Source: Molossus alvarezi
Lineage: Eukaryota; Chordata; Mammalia; Chiroptera; Molossidae
Assembly: GCA_037176705.1 (NCBI GenBank)
Contig: CM073895.1
Coordinates: 105,908,551 to 105,972,550 of the forward strand
Direction: 5' to 3'
DNA length: 64,000 bases
Part shown: positions 1 through 13,389 of the stretch, one piece after another
Layout of the letters: the number at the start of each line of letters is the position of its first letter
Position numbering within the stretch: the stretch's first letter is position 1
Program-made: the position numbers and the translations under genes
The notes under the pieces: generated by a model
What the model was told of the DNA's origin: nothing
The model's input: only the letters and a program-made list of their open reading frames with translations
Database searches by the model: none

Positions 1-1734
1 TTAAACAACTGTTGGAATTATTGGGTATTTACATTTGGGTTAAGGAAATGCACAGATCTTGGCAAGAGTATCATGAACACTCTCCTCCTTTTGTGGAGAG
101 ATCCAGTCATATCATGGAAAGAACAACTAGGACAGAGCACACTTATGTGTAGAATCAAAAGTTTTCCCTTTATGTGTGTTGTGTTGTTCATGGTTTCAAA
201 GATTGGATCGTATTGAAATTTATTTCTGAAGGCGATACTTGGAAAATGTTTGGTGTCTGCTGTAGCAGTTGGTTTCGCATACTTTTGAATCAGAACAGTG
301 AACCAACATATGGTCAAGACTGAATCAATGGAAAGTTTCATAAGTACTGGTGTTACACATGTGCATTCCTGAAGCAGTGAAACTGAACACATATAAAGTG
401 ATGTAGTTGAAACATGTGATGTCTCCATGCAAGGAGTAAATCCATGAATTGGAGGACACTGTCAATTCCATGGTTTTTTCACATTGAACATCTGTGTGAA
501 TTAGAACAAGAGGAGTATTCTAGAGAAAATGCACTTGTGCAGTGGACCTGGGTATCCATTTCAATTCCCTACATACTAACTATGCCCGGTGTGCAGGGCA
601 TAGTTTCCATTGGAGTGATAAACACTGTTGTAAGTAAATGCAGGTGTCTGCCTTCTCTCCTTTGTACAAGAAAAGTCAACCTGTACTAGATGGAGAGGCA
701 GATTTTCAACATACTACGTTGTAGCCTTGGATATGTGTTGTTTGCCTATAAGTGTCGATGAGTCCTCGTGATATCCAGTATATGATGGGCTGCTGAAATC
801 AAACATATTGGTTAGGGCAATGTTCAGGTCATGGAAATCTATTCCCTATTCAGTTCTACATACATTCTTTACGGAGTTCCCGAATGAATCAGTGTCATTC
901 TTGGATCCATCATACATTTCACTGTTTGTACCGATTTCCTCAAAAAACATCAGGAGTAGATCCTGTTTTCTCCTGAGAATTCAAAGTAAACGCATTCCAT
1001 CATTGGGAAATGCTGGAATTGTACCTTGTTCATGAATGGAATCTCCTGATCTTATCTTTAAATTTCCCTGTGACAAATTCAGCCTATTTCTTGATAACTG
1101 ACAAGGAATCAATCCTCTTATTCAAGCTATTATAACTAAAAAGAGATCAATTTACAACAGGCAGTGTCAGTCTTTTGAATAATGGTCATGGATTCACTTG
1201 TTTCAAGAGTTTTTCCCAGAAGAACCTATGGGAATACCCTGGCAAGGTCAAAAGTGTTCATGACTGGTGTCCGTTCTGTGAAGAGTAATATAATAACATT
1301 CAGTTCATGAGCAGCATGGAAACCTTAATACGGTTGCAGTGTCAAATTCACTGTTTAGTGGCATTCTGTTCTAAAAACTGTGTTCCAATAGACAAACTTC
1401 TTCAAATAATATCCAAATATTGAGAGGAAGATTCTAGGGCTCTACTCAGTTCACAAGTCATTGAACCACCACTGATGCACTGTGTTTCAGATCTTGTGTT
1501 CTTAGTACAGTTGTGCAAAGTATTGATTTAAGGTAATGTGGCACCCTAATTTTTGATAGGTTCTTAGATATACTTTTCAGTATAGTTTGTTTGTGGGAGA
1601 GTGTATAGAAACCAAAGCTATTCCAAATGAACTGTGTTAGAACTCTTCACTTCAGTGGCACAAAAGTCACTTCCATGAAGACTAGAGCGTGAGGCTCCTC
1701 AAAGCATATGTTGTTTTGGTTAAGTGTTGAAGAA
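1..1734. repeat. Satellite monomer 0 (partial, edge type)
   Basis: The left end is cut by the window. The slot for the CENP-B-like box (1444-1460) reads actcagttcacaagtca, so the CCCG and CGAA cores are lost. A perfect inverted repeat TATGCCC / GGGCATA lies at 581-602. Confidence 0.85.
581..602. other. Short inverted repeat in satellite monomer
   Basis: TATGCCC (581-587) and GGGCATA (596-602) form a perfect 7-bp dyad with an 8-nt loop. It recurs in A-type and many other monomers (for example 6427-6448). It is weakened in B monomers (CCCTGTGTGCAGGG core kept) and lost in P monomers. Confidence 0.6.
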
Positions 1735-3683
1735 ATGTTCATTTGTAAACTGTAATCATACTTAAAGGAAGGAGTGCAAGTATCTTTCTCTTGTTCCAGG
1801 AAAAGAGACACAAGACTTGCTGGTGCAGTCCTGGATATACTGAATTTTGGGCAAAACTCGGGAAGAGCCAGGGGCCACATTCATTCAGTGGCATGATTTT
1901 CCTTGGGATGTGAAGTACATTTGCAGGGAAAGTGTGAACAAACATGTTCTTGTTAAACGACTGTTGGATAGATTGGATATTTCCATTTGGGTTAAGGAAA
2001 TGCACAGATCTTGGCAAGAGTATCATGAACACTCTCCTCCTTTTATGGAGAGATCCAGACATATAATGGAAAGAACAACTAGGACAGAGCACACTTATGT
2101 GTAGAATCAAAAGTTATCCCTTTCTTGTGTTGTGTTGTTCATGGTTTCAAAGATTGGATGGTATTGAAGCCCATTTCTGAAGGCGATACTTGGAAAAAGT
2201 TTGGTGTCTGCTGTAGCAGTTGGTTTCGCATAATTCTTACTCAGAACAGTGAACCAACATATGGTCAAGACTGAATCAATGGAAAGATTGATAAGTACTG
2301 GTGTTACATTTGTGCATTCTTGAAGCAGTGAAACTGAACACATCTAAAGTGATGTAGTTGAAACAAGTGATGTCTACATGCAAGGAGTAAATCCATGAAT
2401 TGGAAGACACTGACAATACCATGGGTTTTTCACAGTGAACATCTCTGTGAATTAAACAAAAGCAGTGTTCTAGAGAAAATGCACTTGTGCAGTGGACCTG
2501 TGTATCCATTTCAAGTCCTTACACACTAATTATGCCCGCTGTGCAGGGCATAGTTTCCATTGCAGTGATAAACACGGTTGTAAGTAAATGCATGTGTCTG
2601 ACTTCTTTCCTTGTGACAAAAAAACTCAACCTGTACTAGATGGATGGCAGATTTTCAACATACTACGTTTTAGCCTTGGATATGTGTTGTTTGCCTGGAA
2701 GTGTCCATGAGTCCTCGTGATATCCGGTATATAATGGGCTGCTGAAATCAAACACATTGGTTAGGGCAATGTTCAGGTCATGGAAATCTATACCCTATTC
2801 AGTTCTACACACATTCTTTAAAGTTGTTACCGAATGAATCAGTGTCATTCTTGGATCCATCATACATTTCACTGTTTGTACCGATTACATGAGAAAACAT
2901 AAGGAGTAGATACCTGTTTTCTCCTGAGAATTCAAAGTAAACGCTTTCCATCATTGTGAAATGCTGGAATTGTACCTTGTTCATGAATGGAATCTCCCGA
3001 ACCTATATTTCTAATTCCCTGTGACAAATTCAGCCTATTTCTTGATAACTGACAAGTACTCAATCCCCTATTCCAGCCATTACAACAAAAAAGTGATCAA
3101 TTTAAAAGAGGGAGTGTCAGGCTTTGAACAATGGTCATGGATTCACTTGTTTCAAGACTATTTCCCCGAAGAACCTATGGGAATACACAGGCATAGTCAA
3201 AAGTGTTCATGACTGGTGTTCCTTCTGTGCAGAATAATAGAATAACATTCAGTTCAAGAGCAGAATGGAAACCTTAATACGGTTGCAGTGTCCAATGGAC
3301 TGTTTAGTGGCTCCCTGTTCAAAGAACTGTGTTCCAATAGACAACCGCCTTTAAATAATATCCAAATATTGAGAAAAAGATTCTAGGGCTATACCCGCTT
3401 CACACGAAATGGAACCACCACTGTTGTACTGTTTTTCAGATTACGTGTTCTTAGTAGAGTGGTGGAAAGTATTGATTTAAGGAAATGTGGCAACCTGACT
3501 CTTGATAGGTCCTTAGACGTACTTTTCACTCTATTTTGTTTGTAGGAGAGTGTATACAAACCAAACCTATTCCAAATGAACTGTGTTAGAACTCTTCACT
3601 TCAGTGGCACAAAAGTCACTTCCATGAAGCCTAGAGCGTGAGGATCCTCAAAGCATATGTTATTTTGGTTAAGTGTTTAAGAA
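1735..3683. repeat. Satellite monomer 1 (1,949 bp, hybrid edge/array type)
   Basis: The first kilobase is edge-like and the second half is array-like. It carries the first intact CENP-B-like box at 3393-3409. Confidence 0.85.
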
Positions 3684-5620
3684 ATGTCCATTTGTAAAGG
3701 TGTAATCACACTTAAACTTCGCAGTGTAAGTTTCTTTCCCTTGTTCCAGACAAAGAGACACAAGACTTGCTGGTGCAGTCTTGGATATACTGAACTAGGG
3801 GCAAAACTCGGTGAGAGCCAGGGGCCACATTCACTCAGTGGCATGTTTTTCCCAGGGAAGTTAAGTACCTTTGCAGGGAAAGTGTGAACAAACATGTTCT
3901 AGTCAAACAACTGTTGGAATGAATGAATACTTCCATTTGGGTTAAGTTAATGCACAGATCTTGAGTAACATGAACACTTTAACGTACATTCTCCTCGTTT
4001 GATAGGGAGATCCAGTCATATCATGGAAAGAACAACTAGGACAGAGCACACTTATGTGTAGAATCAAAAGTTATCCCTTTTTGTGTTCTGTGTTGTTCAT
4101 GGTTTCAAAGATTGGATCATCTTGAAGCCCATTTTTGAAGGCGATACTTGGAAAATGTTTGTTTTCTGCTGTAGCAGAGAACAGTGAACCAACGTATGGC
4201 CAAGGCTGAATCAATGGAAAGATTGATAACTACTGGTGTCACACAGGGGCATTCTTGAAGCAGTGAAACTGAACACATCTAAAGTGATTTAGTTGAAACA
4301 TTGGTTGTCTCCATGCAAGGAGTAAATCCATGAATTGGAAGACACTGACAATACCAAGGGTTTTTCACATTGAACACCTCTGTGAATGAGAACAAGAGGA
4401 GTGTTCTAGAGAAAATGCACTTGTGCAGTGGACCTGGGTGTCCATTTCAATGACTTACACACTAACTATGCCCTGTGTGCAGGGTATACTTTACATTGGA
4501 GTGTCAAACAGTGTTGTAAGTAAATGCAGGTGTCTGCCTTCTTTCCTATGTGACCAGGAAAGTCAACCTGTACTCGTTGATGAGGCAGCCTTTCCACATA
4601 CTACCTATTAGCCCTGCATATGTGTTGTTTGCCTGGAAGTGTCTATGAGTCATCTTGATATCCAACAAAGGCTGGGCTGCAGAAATCAAACACATTGGTT
4701 AGGGCAATGTTCAGGTCATGGAAATCTATACCCTATTCAGTTCTACACACATTCTTTAAAGTTGTTACCGAATGAATCAGTGTCATTCTTGGATCCATCA
4801 TAGAATTCACTGTTTGTACCGATTTCCTCAAAAAAATAAGGAGTAGATACCTGTTTTCTCCCGAGAATTCAAAGTAAATGCTTTCCATCATTGTGAAATG
4901 CTGGAATTGTACCTTGTTCATGAATGGAATCTCCCGAACCTATCTTTCTAATTCCCTGTGACAAATTCAGCCTATTTCTTGATAACTGACAAGTACTCAA
5001 TCCCCTCACTACAGCCATTAGAACAAAAAAGGGATCAATTTAAAAGAGGGAGTGTCAGTCTTTGAACAATGGTCATGGATTCACTTGTCTCAAGACTATT
5101 TCCCCGAAGAACCTATGGGAATACACTGGCATAGTCAAAAGTGTTCATGACTGGTGTTCTTTCTGTGCAGAATAATAGAATAACGTTCAGTTCAAGAGCA
5201 GAATGGAAACCTTAATACGGTGGCCGTGTCCAATGGACTCTTTAGTGGCTCTGTATTCAAAGAACTGTGTTCCAATAGACATCCTTCTTCAAATAATATC
5301 CAAATATTGAGAAAAAGATTCTAGGGCCATACCCGCTTCACACGAAATGGAACCACCACTGTTGTACTGTTTTTCAGATTACGTGTTCTTAGTACAGTTG
5401 TGGAAAGTAGTGATTTAAGGAAATGTGGCAACCTGACTCTTGATAGGTCCTTAGACATACTTTTCACTCTAGTTTGTTTGTAGGACATGTCTACAAACCA
5501 AACCTATTCCAAATGGACTGTGTTAGAACTCTTCACTTCAGTGGCACAAAAGTCACTTCCATGAAGCCTAGAGCGTGAGGATCCTCAAAGCATATGTTGT
5601 TTTGGTTAAGTGTTTAAGAA
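3684..5620. repeat. Satellite monomer 2 (1,937 bp, subtype B)
   Basis: Carries the B deletion near 4168. Intact CENP-B-like box at 5331-5347. Confidence 0.88.
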
Positions 5621-7580
5621 ATGTCCATTTGTAAAGGTGTAATCACACTTAAACTTCGCAGTGTAAGTTTCTTTCCCTTGTTCCAGACAAAGAGACACAA
5701 GACTTGCTGGTGCAGTCTTGGATATACTGAACTAGGGGCAAAACTCTGTGAGAGCCAGGGGCCACATTCACTCAGTGGCATGTTTTTCCCTGGGAAGTTA
5801 AGTACCTTTGCAGGGAAAGTGTGAACAAACATGTTCTATTCAAACAACTGTTGGAATGAATGAATATTTCCATTTGGGTTAAGTGAATGCACAGATCTTG
5901 AGTAACATGAACACTTTAACGTACATTCTCCTCGTTTTATAGGGAGATCCAGTCATATCATGGAAAGAACAACTAGGACAGAGCACACTTATGTGTAGAA
6001 TCAAAAGTTATCCCTTTTTGTGTTCTGTGTTGTTCTTGGTTTCAAAGATTGCATCGTCTTGAAGCCCATTTTTGAAGGCGATCCTTGGAAAAAGTTTGGT
6101 TTATGCTGTAGCAGTTGGTTTCACATGATTCTTACTCAGAACAGTTCACCAACGTATGGCCACGATTGAATCAATGGAAAGATTGATAACTACTGGTGTC
6201 ACGTATGTGCATACTTGAAGCAGTGAAACTGAACACATCTACAGTGATTTAGTTGAACTATTGGTTGTCTCCATGCAAGGAGTAAATCCATGAATTGGAA
6301 GACACTGACAATAACAAGGGTTTTTCACATTGAACATCTCTGTGAATGAGAACAAGAGGAGTGTTCTAGATAAAATGCACTTGTGCAGTGGACCTGGGTA
6401 TCCATTTCAATTAAGTACACACTAACTATGCCCGGTGTGCAGGGCATACTTTACATTGGAGTGTCAAACAGTGTTGTAAGTAAATGGAGGTGTCTACCTT
6501 CTTTCCTATGTGACCAGGAAAGTCAACCTGTACTAGTTGATGAGGCAGCCTTTCCACATACTACCTTTTAGCCCTGCATATGTGTGTTTGCCTGGAAATT
6601 TCTATGAGTCATCTTGATATCCAACAAAGGCTGGGCTGCAGAAATCAAACACATTGGTTAGGGCAATGTTCAGGTCATGGAAATCTATACCCTATTCAGT
6701 TCTACACACATTCTTTAAAGTTGTGACCGAATGAATCAGTGTCATTCTTGGATCCATCATACATTTCACTGTTTGTACCGATTTCCTCAAACAACATAAG
6801 GAGTAGATACCTGTTTTCTCCTGAGAATTCAAAGTAAACGCTTTCCATCATTGTGAAATGCTGGAATTGTACCTTGTTCATGAATGGAATCTCCAGAACC
6901 TCTCTTTCTAATTCCCTGTGACAAATTCAACCTATTTCTTGATAACTGACAAGTACTCAATCCCCTTATTCCAGCCATTAGAACAAAAAAGGGATCAATT
7001 TAAAAGAGGGAGTGTCAGTCTTTGAACAATGGTCATGGATTCACTTGTTCAAAGACTATTTCCCCGAAGAACTTATGGGAATACACAGGCATAGTGAAAA
7101 GTGTTCATGACTGGTGTTCTTTCTGTGAAGAATAATAGAATAACATTCGGTTCAAGAGCAGAATGGAAACCTTAATACGGTTGCAGTGTCCAATGGACTG
7201 TTCAGTGGCTCCCTGTTCAAAGAACTGTGTTCCAATAGACAACCTTCTTCAAATAATATCCAAATATTGAGAAAAAGATTCTAGGGCTATACCCGCTTCA
7301 CACGAAATGGAACCACCACTGTTGTTCAGTTTTCAGATTACTTGTTCTTAGTACAGTTGTGGAAAGTATTGTTTTAAGGAAATGTGGCTACCTGACTCTT
7401 GATAGGTCCTTAGATATACTTTTCACTCTAGTTTGATTGTAGGAGAGTGTATACAAACCAAACATATTCCAAATGAACTGTGTCAGAACTCTTCACTTCA
7501 GTGGCACCAAAGTCACTTACATAAAGCCTAGAGCGTGAGGATCCTCAAAGCATATGTTGGTTTGGTTAAGTGTTTAAGAA
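5621..7580. repeat. Satellite monomer 3 (1,960 bp, subtype A)
   Basis: No B deletion. Box intact at 7291-7307. The inverted repeat TATGCCC / GGGCATA is at 6427-6448. Confidence 0.88.
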
Positions 7581-9516
7581 ATGTCCATTTGTAAAGGTGG
7601 AATCACACTGAAACTTCGCAGAGTAAGTTTCTTTCCCTTGTTGAAGACTAAGAGATACAAGACTTGCTGGTGCAGTCTTGGATATACTGAACTATGGGCA
7701 AAACTCTGTGAGAGCCAGGGACACATTCACTCAGTGGCATGTTTCTCCCAGGGATGTTAATTACCTTTGCAGGGAAAGAGTGAACAAACATGTTCTAGTC
7801 AAACAGCTGTTGGAATGAATGAATATCTCCATTTGGGTTAAGTGAATGCACAGATCTTGAGTAACATGAACACTTTAACGTACATTATCCTCGTTTGAGA
7901 GGGAGATCCAGTCATATCATGGAAAGAACAACTAGGACAGAGCACACTTAGGTGTAGAATCAAAAGTTATCCCTTTTTGTGTTCTGTGTTGTTCATGGTT
8001 TCAAAGATTGGATCGTCTTGAAGCCCATTTTTGAAGGCGATACTTGGAAAAAGTTTGTTTTCTGCTGTAGCAGAGAACAGTGAACCAACGTATGGCCAAG
8101 GCTGAATCAATGGAAAGATTGATAACTACTGGTGTCACACAGGGGCATTCTTGAAGCAGTGAAACTGAACACATCTAAAGTGATTTAGTTGAAACATTGG
8201 TTGTCTCCATGCAAGGAGTAAATCCATGAATTGGAAGACACTGACAATACCAAGGGTTTTTCACATTGAACACCTCTGTGAATGAGAACAAGAGGAGTGT
8301 TCTAGAGAAAATGCACTTGTGCAGTGGACCTGGGTATCCATTTCAATGACTTACACACTAACTATGCCCTGTGTGCAGGGTATACTTTACATTGGAGTGT
8401 CAAACAGTGTTGTAAGTAAATGCAGGTGTCTGCCTTCTTTCCTATGTGACCAGGAAAGTCAACCTGTACTCGTTGATGAGGCAGCCTTTCCACATACTAC
8501 CTATTAGCCCTGCATATGTGTTGTTTGCCTGGAAGTGTCTATGAGTCATCTTGATATCCAACAAAGGCTGGGCTGCAGAAATCAAACACATTGGTTAGGG
8601 CAATGTTCAGGTCATGGAAATCTATACCCTATTCAGTTCTACACACATTCTTTAAAGTTGTTACCGAATGAATCAGTGTCATTCTTGGATCCATCATAGA
8701 ATTCACTGTTTGTACCGATTTCCTCAAAAAAATAAGGAGTAGATACCTGTTTTCTCCTGAGAATTCAAAGTAAACGCTTTCCATCATTGTGAAATGCTGG
8801 AATTGTACCTTGTTCATGAATGGAATCTCCAGAACCTCTCTTTCTAATTCCCTGTGACAAATTCAACCTATTTCTTGATAACTAACAAGTACTCAATCCC
8901 CTTATTCCAGCCATTAGAACAAAAAAGGGATCAATTTAAAAGAGGGAGTGTCAGTCTTTGAACAATGGTCATGGATTCACTTGTTCAAAGACTATTTCCC
9001 CGAAGAACTTATGGGAATACACAGGCATAGTCAAAAGTGTTCATGACTGGTGTTCTTTCTGTGAAGAATAATAGAATAACATTCGGTTCAAGAGCAGAAT
9101 GGAAACCTTAATACGGTTGCAGTGTCCAATGGACTGTTCAGTGGCTCCCTGTTCAAAGAACTGTGTTCCAATAGACAACCTTCTTCAAATAATATCCAAA
9201 TATTGAGAAAAAGATTCTAGGGCTATACCCGCTTCACACGAAATGGAACCACCACTGTTGTTCAGTTTTCAGATTACTTGTTCTTAGTACAGTTGTGGAA
9301 AGTATTGTTTTAAGGAAATGTGGCTACCTGACTCTTGATAGGTCCTTAGATATACTTTTCACTCTAGTTTGATTGTAGGAGAGTGTATACAAACCAAACA
9401 TATTCCAAATGAACTGTGTCAGAACTCTTCACTTCAGTGGCACCAAAGTCACTTACATAAAGCCTAGAGCGTGAGGATCCTCAAAGCATATGTTGGTTTG
9501 GTTAAGTGTTTAAGAA
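7581..9516. repeat. Satellite monomer 4 (1,936 bp, subtype B start, A-follower tail)
   Basis: Box intact at 9227-9243. After about 8755 the variants match those that follow subtype A (for example 'ctccagaacctctc' at 8826), so this monomer looks like a crossover product. Confidence 0.85.
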
Positions 9517-11452
9517 ATGTCCATTTGTAAAGGTGGAATCACACTGAAACTTCGCAGAGTAAGTTTCTTTCCCTTGTTGAAGACTAAGAGATACAAGACT
9601 TGCTGGTGCAGTCTTGGATATACTGAACTATGGGCAAAACTCTGTGAGAGCCAGGGACACATTCACTCAGTGGCATGTTTCTCCCAGGGATGTTAATTAC
9701 CTTTGCAGGGAAAGAGTGAACAAACATGTTCTAGTCAAACAGCTGTTGGAATGAATGAATATCTCCATTTGGGTTAAGTGAATGCACAGATCTTGAGTAA
9801 CATGAACACTTTAACGTACATTATCCTCGTTTGAGAGGGAGATCCAGTCATATCATGGAAAGAACAACTAGGACAGAGCACACTTAGGTGTAGAATCAAA
9901 AGTTATCCCTTTTTGTGTTCTGTGTTGTTCATGGTTTCAAAGATTGGATCGTCTTGAAGCCCATTTTTGAAGGCGATACTTGGAAAAAGTTTGTTTTCTG
10001 CTGTAGCAGAGAACAGTGAACCAACGTATGGCCAAGGCTGAATCAATGGAAAGATTGATAACTACTGGTGTCACACAGGGGCATTCTTGAAGCAGTGAAA
10101 CTGAACACATCTAAAGTGATTTAGTTGAAACATTGGTTGTCTCCATGCAAGGAGTAAATCCATGAATTGGAAGACACTGACAATACCAAGGGTTTTTCAC
10201 ATTGAACACCTCTGTGAATGAGAACAAGAGGAGTGTTCTAGAGAAAATGCACTTGTGCAGTGGACCTGGGTATCCATTTCAATGACTTACACACTAACTA
10301 TGCCCTGTGTGCAGGGTATACTTTACATTGGAGTGTCAAACAGTGTTGTAAGTAAATGCAGGTGTCTGCCTTCTTTCCTATGTGACCAGGAAAGTCAACC
10401 TGTACTCGTTGATGAGGCAGCCTTTCCACATACTACCTATTAGCCCTGCATATGTGTTGTTTGCCTGGAAGTGTCTATGAGTCATCTTGATATCCAACAA
10501 AGGCTGGGCTGCAGAAATCAAACACATTGGTTAGGGCAATGTTCAGGTCATGGAAATCTATACCCTATTCAGTTCTACACACATTCTTTAAAGTTGTTAC
10601 CGAATGAATCAGTGTCATTCTTGGATCCATCATAGAATTCACTGTTTGTACCGATTTCCTCAAAAAAATAAGGAGTAGATACCTGTTTTCTCCCGAGAAT
10701 TCAAAGTAAATGCTTTCCATCATTGTGAAATGCTGGAATTGTACCTTGTTCATGAATGGAATCTCCCGAACCTATCTTTCTAATTCCCTGTGACAAATTC
10801 AGCCTATTTCTTGATAACTGACAAGTACTCAATCCCCTCACTACAGCCATTAGAACAAAAAAGGGATCAATTTAAAAGAGGGAGTGTCAGTCTTTGAACA
10901 ATGGTCATGGATTCACTTGTCTCAAGACTATTTCCCCGAAGAACCTATGGGAATACACTGGCATAGTCAAAAGTGTTCATGACTGGTGTTCTTTCTGTGC
11001 AGAATAATAGAATAACGTTCAGTTCAAGAGCAGAATGGAAACCTTAATACGGTGGCCGTGTCCAATGGACTCTTTAGTGGCTCTGTATTCAAAGAACTGT
11101 GTTCCAATAGACATCCTTCTTCAAATAATATCCAAATATTGAGAAAAAGATTCTAGGGCCATACCCGCTTCACACGAAATGGAACCACCACTGTTGTACT
11201 GTTCTTCAGATTACGTGTTCTTAGTACAGTTGTGGAAAGTATTGATTTAAGGAAATGTGGCAACCTGACTCTTGATAGGTCCTTAGACATACTTTTCACT
11301 CTAGTTTGTTTGTAGGACATGTCTACAAACCAAACCTATTCCAAATGAACTGTGTTAGAACTCTTCACTTCAGTGGCACAAAAGTCACTTCCATGAAGCC
11401 TAGAGCGTGAGGATCCTCAAAGCATATGTTGTTTTGGTTAAGTGTTTAAGAA
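9517..11452. repeat. Satellite monomer 5 (1,936 bp, subtype B)
   Basis: B deletion near 10000. Box intact at 11163-11179. Confidence 0.88.
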
Positions 11453-13389
11453 ATGTCCATTTGTAAAGGTGTAATCACACTTAAACTTCGCAGTGTAAGT
11501 TTCTTTCCCTTGTTCCAGACAAAGAGACACAAGACTTGCTGGTGCAGTCTTGGATATACTGAACTATGGGCAAAACTCTGTGAGAGCCAGGGGCCACATT
11601 CACTCAGTGGCATATTTTTCCCTGGGAAGTTAAGTACCTTTGCAGGGAAAGTGTGAACAAACATGTTCTATTCAAACAACTGTTGGAATGAATGAATATT
11701 TCCATTTGGGTTAAGTGAATGCACAGATCTTGAGTAACATGAACACTTTAACGTACATTCTCCTCGTTTTAGTGGGAGATCCTGTCATATCATGGAAAGA
11801 ACAACTAGGACAGAGCACACTTAGGTGTAGAATCAAAAGTTATCCCTTTTTGTGTTCTGTGTTGTTCATGGTTTCAAAGATTGGATCGTCTTGAAGCCCA
11901 TTTTTGAAGGCGATACTTGGAAAAAGTTTGTTTTCTGCTGTAGCAGAGAACAGTGAACCAACGTATGGCCAAGGCTGAATCAATGGAAAGATTGATAACT
12001 ACTGGTGTCACACAGGGGCATTCTTGAAGCAGTGAAACTGAACACATCTAAAGTGATTTAGTTGAAACATTGGTTGTCTCCATGCAAGGAGTAAATCCAT
12101 GAATTGGAAGACACTGACAATACCAAGGGTTTTTCACATTGAACACCTCTGTGAATGAGAACAAGAGGAGTGTTCTAGAGAAAATGCACTTGTGCAGTGG
12201 ACCTGGGTATCCATTTCAATGACTTACACACTAACTATGCCCTGTGTGCAGGGTATACTTTACATTGGAGTGTCAAACAGTGTTGTAAGTAAATGCAGGT
12301 GTCTGCCTTCTTTCCTATGTGACCAGGAAAGTCAACCTGTACTCGTTGATGAGGCAGCCTTTCCACATACTACCTATTAGCCCTGCATATGTGTTGTTTG
12401 CCTGGAAGTGTCTATGAGTCATCTTGATATCCAACAAAGGCTGGGCTGCAGAAATCAAACACATTGGTTAGGGCAATGTTCAGGTCATGGAAATCTATAC
12501 CCTATTCAGTTCTACACACATTCTTTAAAGTTGTTACTGAATGAATCAGTGTCATTCTTGGATCCATCATAGAATTCACTGTTTGTACCGATTTCCTCAA
12601 AAAAATAAGGAGTAGATACCTGTTTTCTCCCGAGAATTCAAAGTAAATGCTTTCCATCATTGTGAAATGCTGGAATTGTACCTTGTTCATGAATGGAATC
12701 TCCCGAACCTATCTTTCTAATTCCCTGTGACAAATTCAGCCTATTTCTTGATAACTGACAAGTACTCAATCCCCTCACTACAGCCATTAGAACAAAAAAG
12801 GGATCAATTTAAAAGAGGGAGTGTCAGTCTTTGAACAATGGTCATGGATTCACTTGTCTCAAGACTATTTCCCCGAAGAACCTATGGGAATACACTGGCA
12901 TAGTCAAAAGTGTTCATGACTGGTGTTCTTTCTGTGCAGAATAATAGAATAACATTCAGTTCAAGAGCAGAATGGAAACCTTAATACGGTGGCCGTGTCC
13001 AATGGACTCTTTAGTGGCTCTGTATTCAAAGAACTGTGTTCCAATAGACATCCTTCTTCAAATAATATCCAAATATTGAGAAAAAGATTCTAGGGCCATA
13101 CCCACTTCACACGAAATGGAACCACCACTGTTGTACTGTTTTTCAGATTACGTGTTCTTAGTACAGTTGTGGAAAGTATTGATTTAAGGAAATGTGGCAA
13201 CCTGACTCTTGATAGGTCCTTAGACATACTTTTCACTCTAGTTTGTTTGTAGGAGATGTCTACAAACCAAACCTATTCCAAATGGACTGTGTTAGAACTC
13301 TTCACTTCAGTGGCACAAAAGTCACTTCCATGAAGCCTAGAGCGTGAGGATCCTCAAAGCATATGTTGTTTTGGTTAAGTGTTTAAGAA
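11453..13389. repeat. Satellite monomer 6 (1,937 bp, subtype B, box mutated)
   Basis: Starts with variants that precede subtype A, then switches to B near 11770, where the unusual 'ttttagtgggagatcctgtc' occurs. The box slot at 13100-13116 has CCCA instead of CCCG, so the core is broken. Confidence 0.86.

Larger units (their letters stand above)
1..2750. repeat. Diverged left edge of the satellite array
   Basis: One partial monomer and the first half of the next are recognisably the same repeat as the rest of the array but differ at many positions. They lack the stretch with gagtaacatgaacactttaacg found after 'cacagatctt' in other monomers and have ggcaagagtatcatgaacac instead. Around 2.7-2.8 kb the sequence becomes close to the main array. 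Older, less homogenised monomers at an array edge are expected if homogenisation acts mainly in the interior; that interpretation is inference. Confidence 0.85.

Noticed and set aside
3711..3727. A second CENP-B-like match around 'cttcgcagtg'
   Set aside because: It has TTCG but lacks the required A and the CGGG at the correct spacing.
3684..3887. Short open frames of 60-85 codons recurring at the same place in many monomers, on both strands
   Set aside because: They recur only because the monomer is repeated. They are interrupted or shifted in other copies, overlap on opposite strands and show no known domain or codon-level constraint, so I treat the satellite as non-coding.
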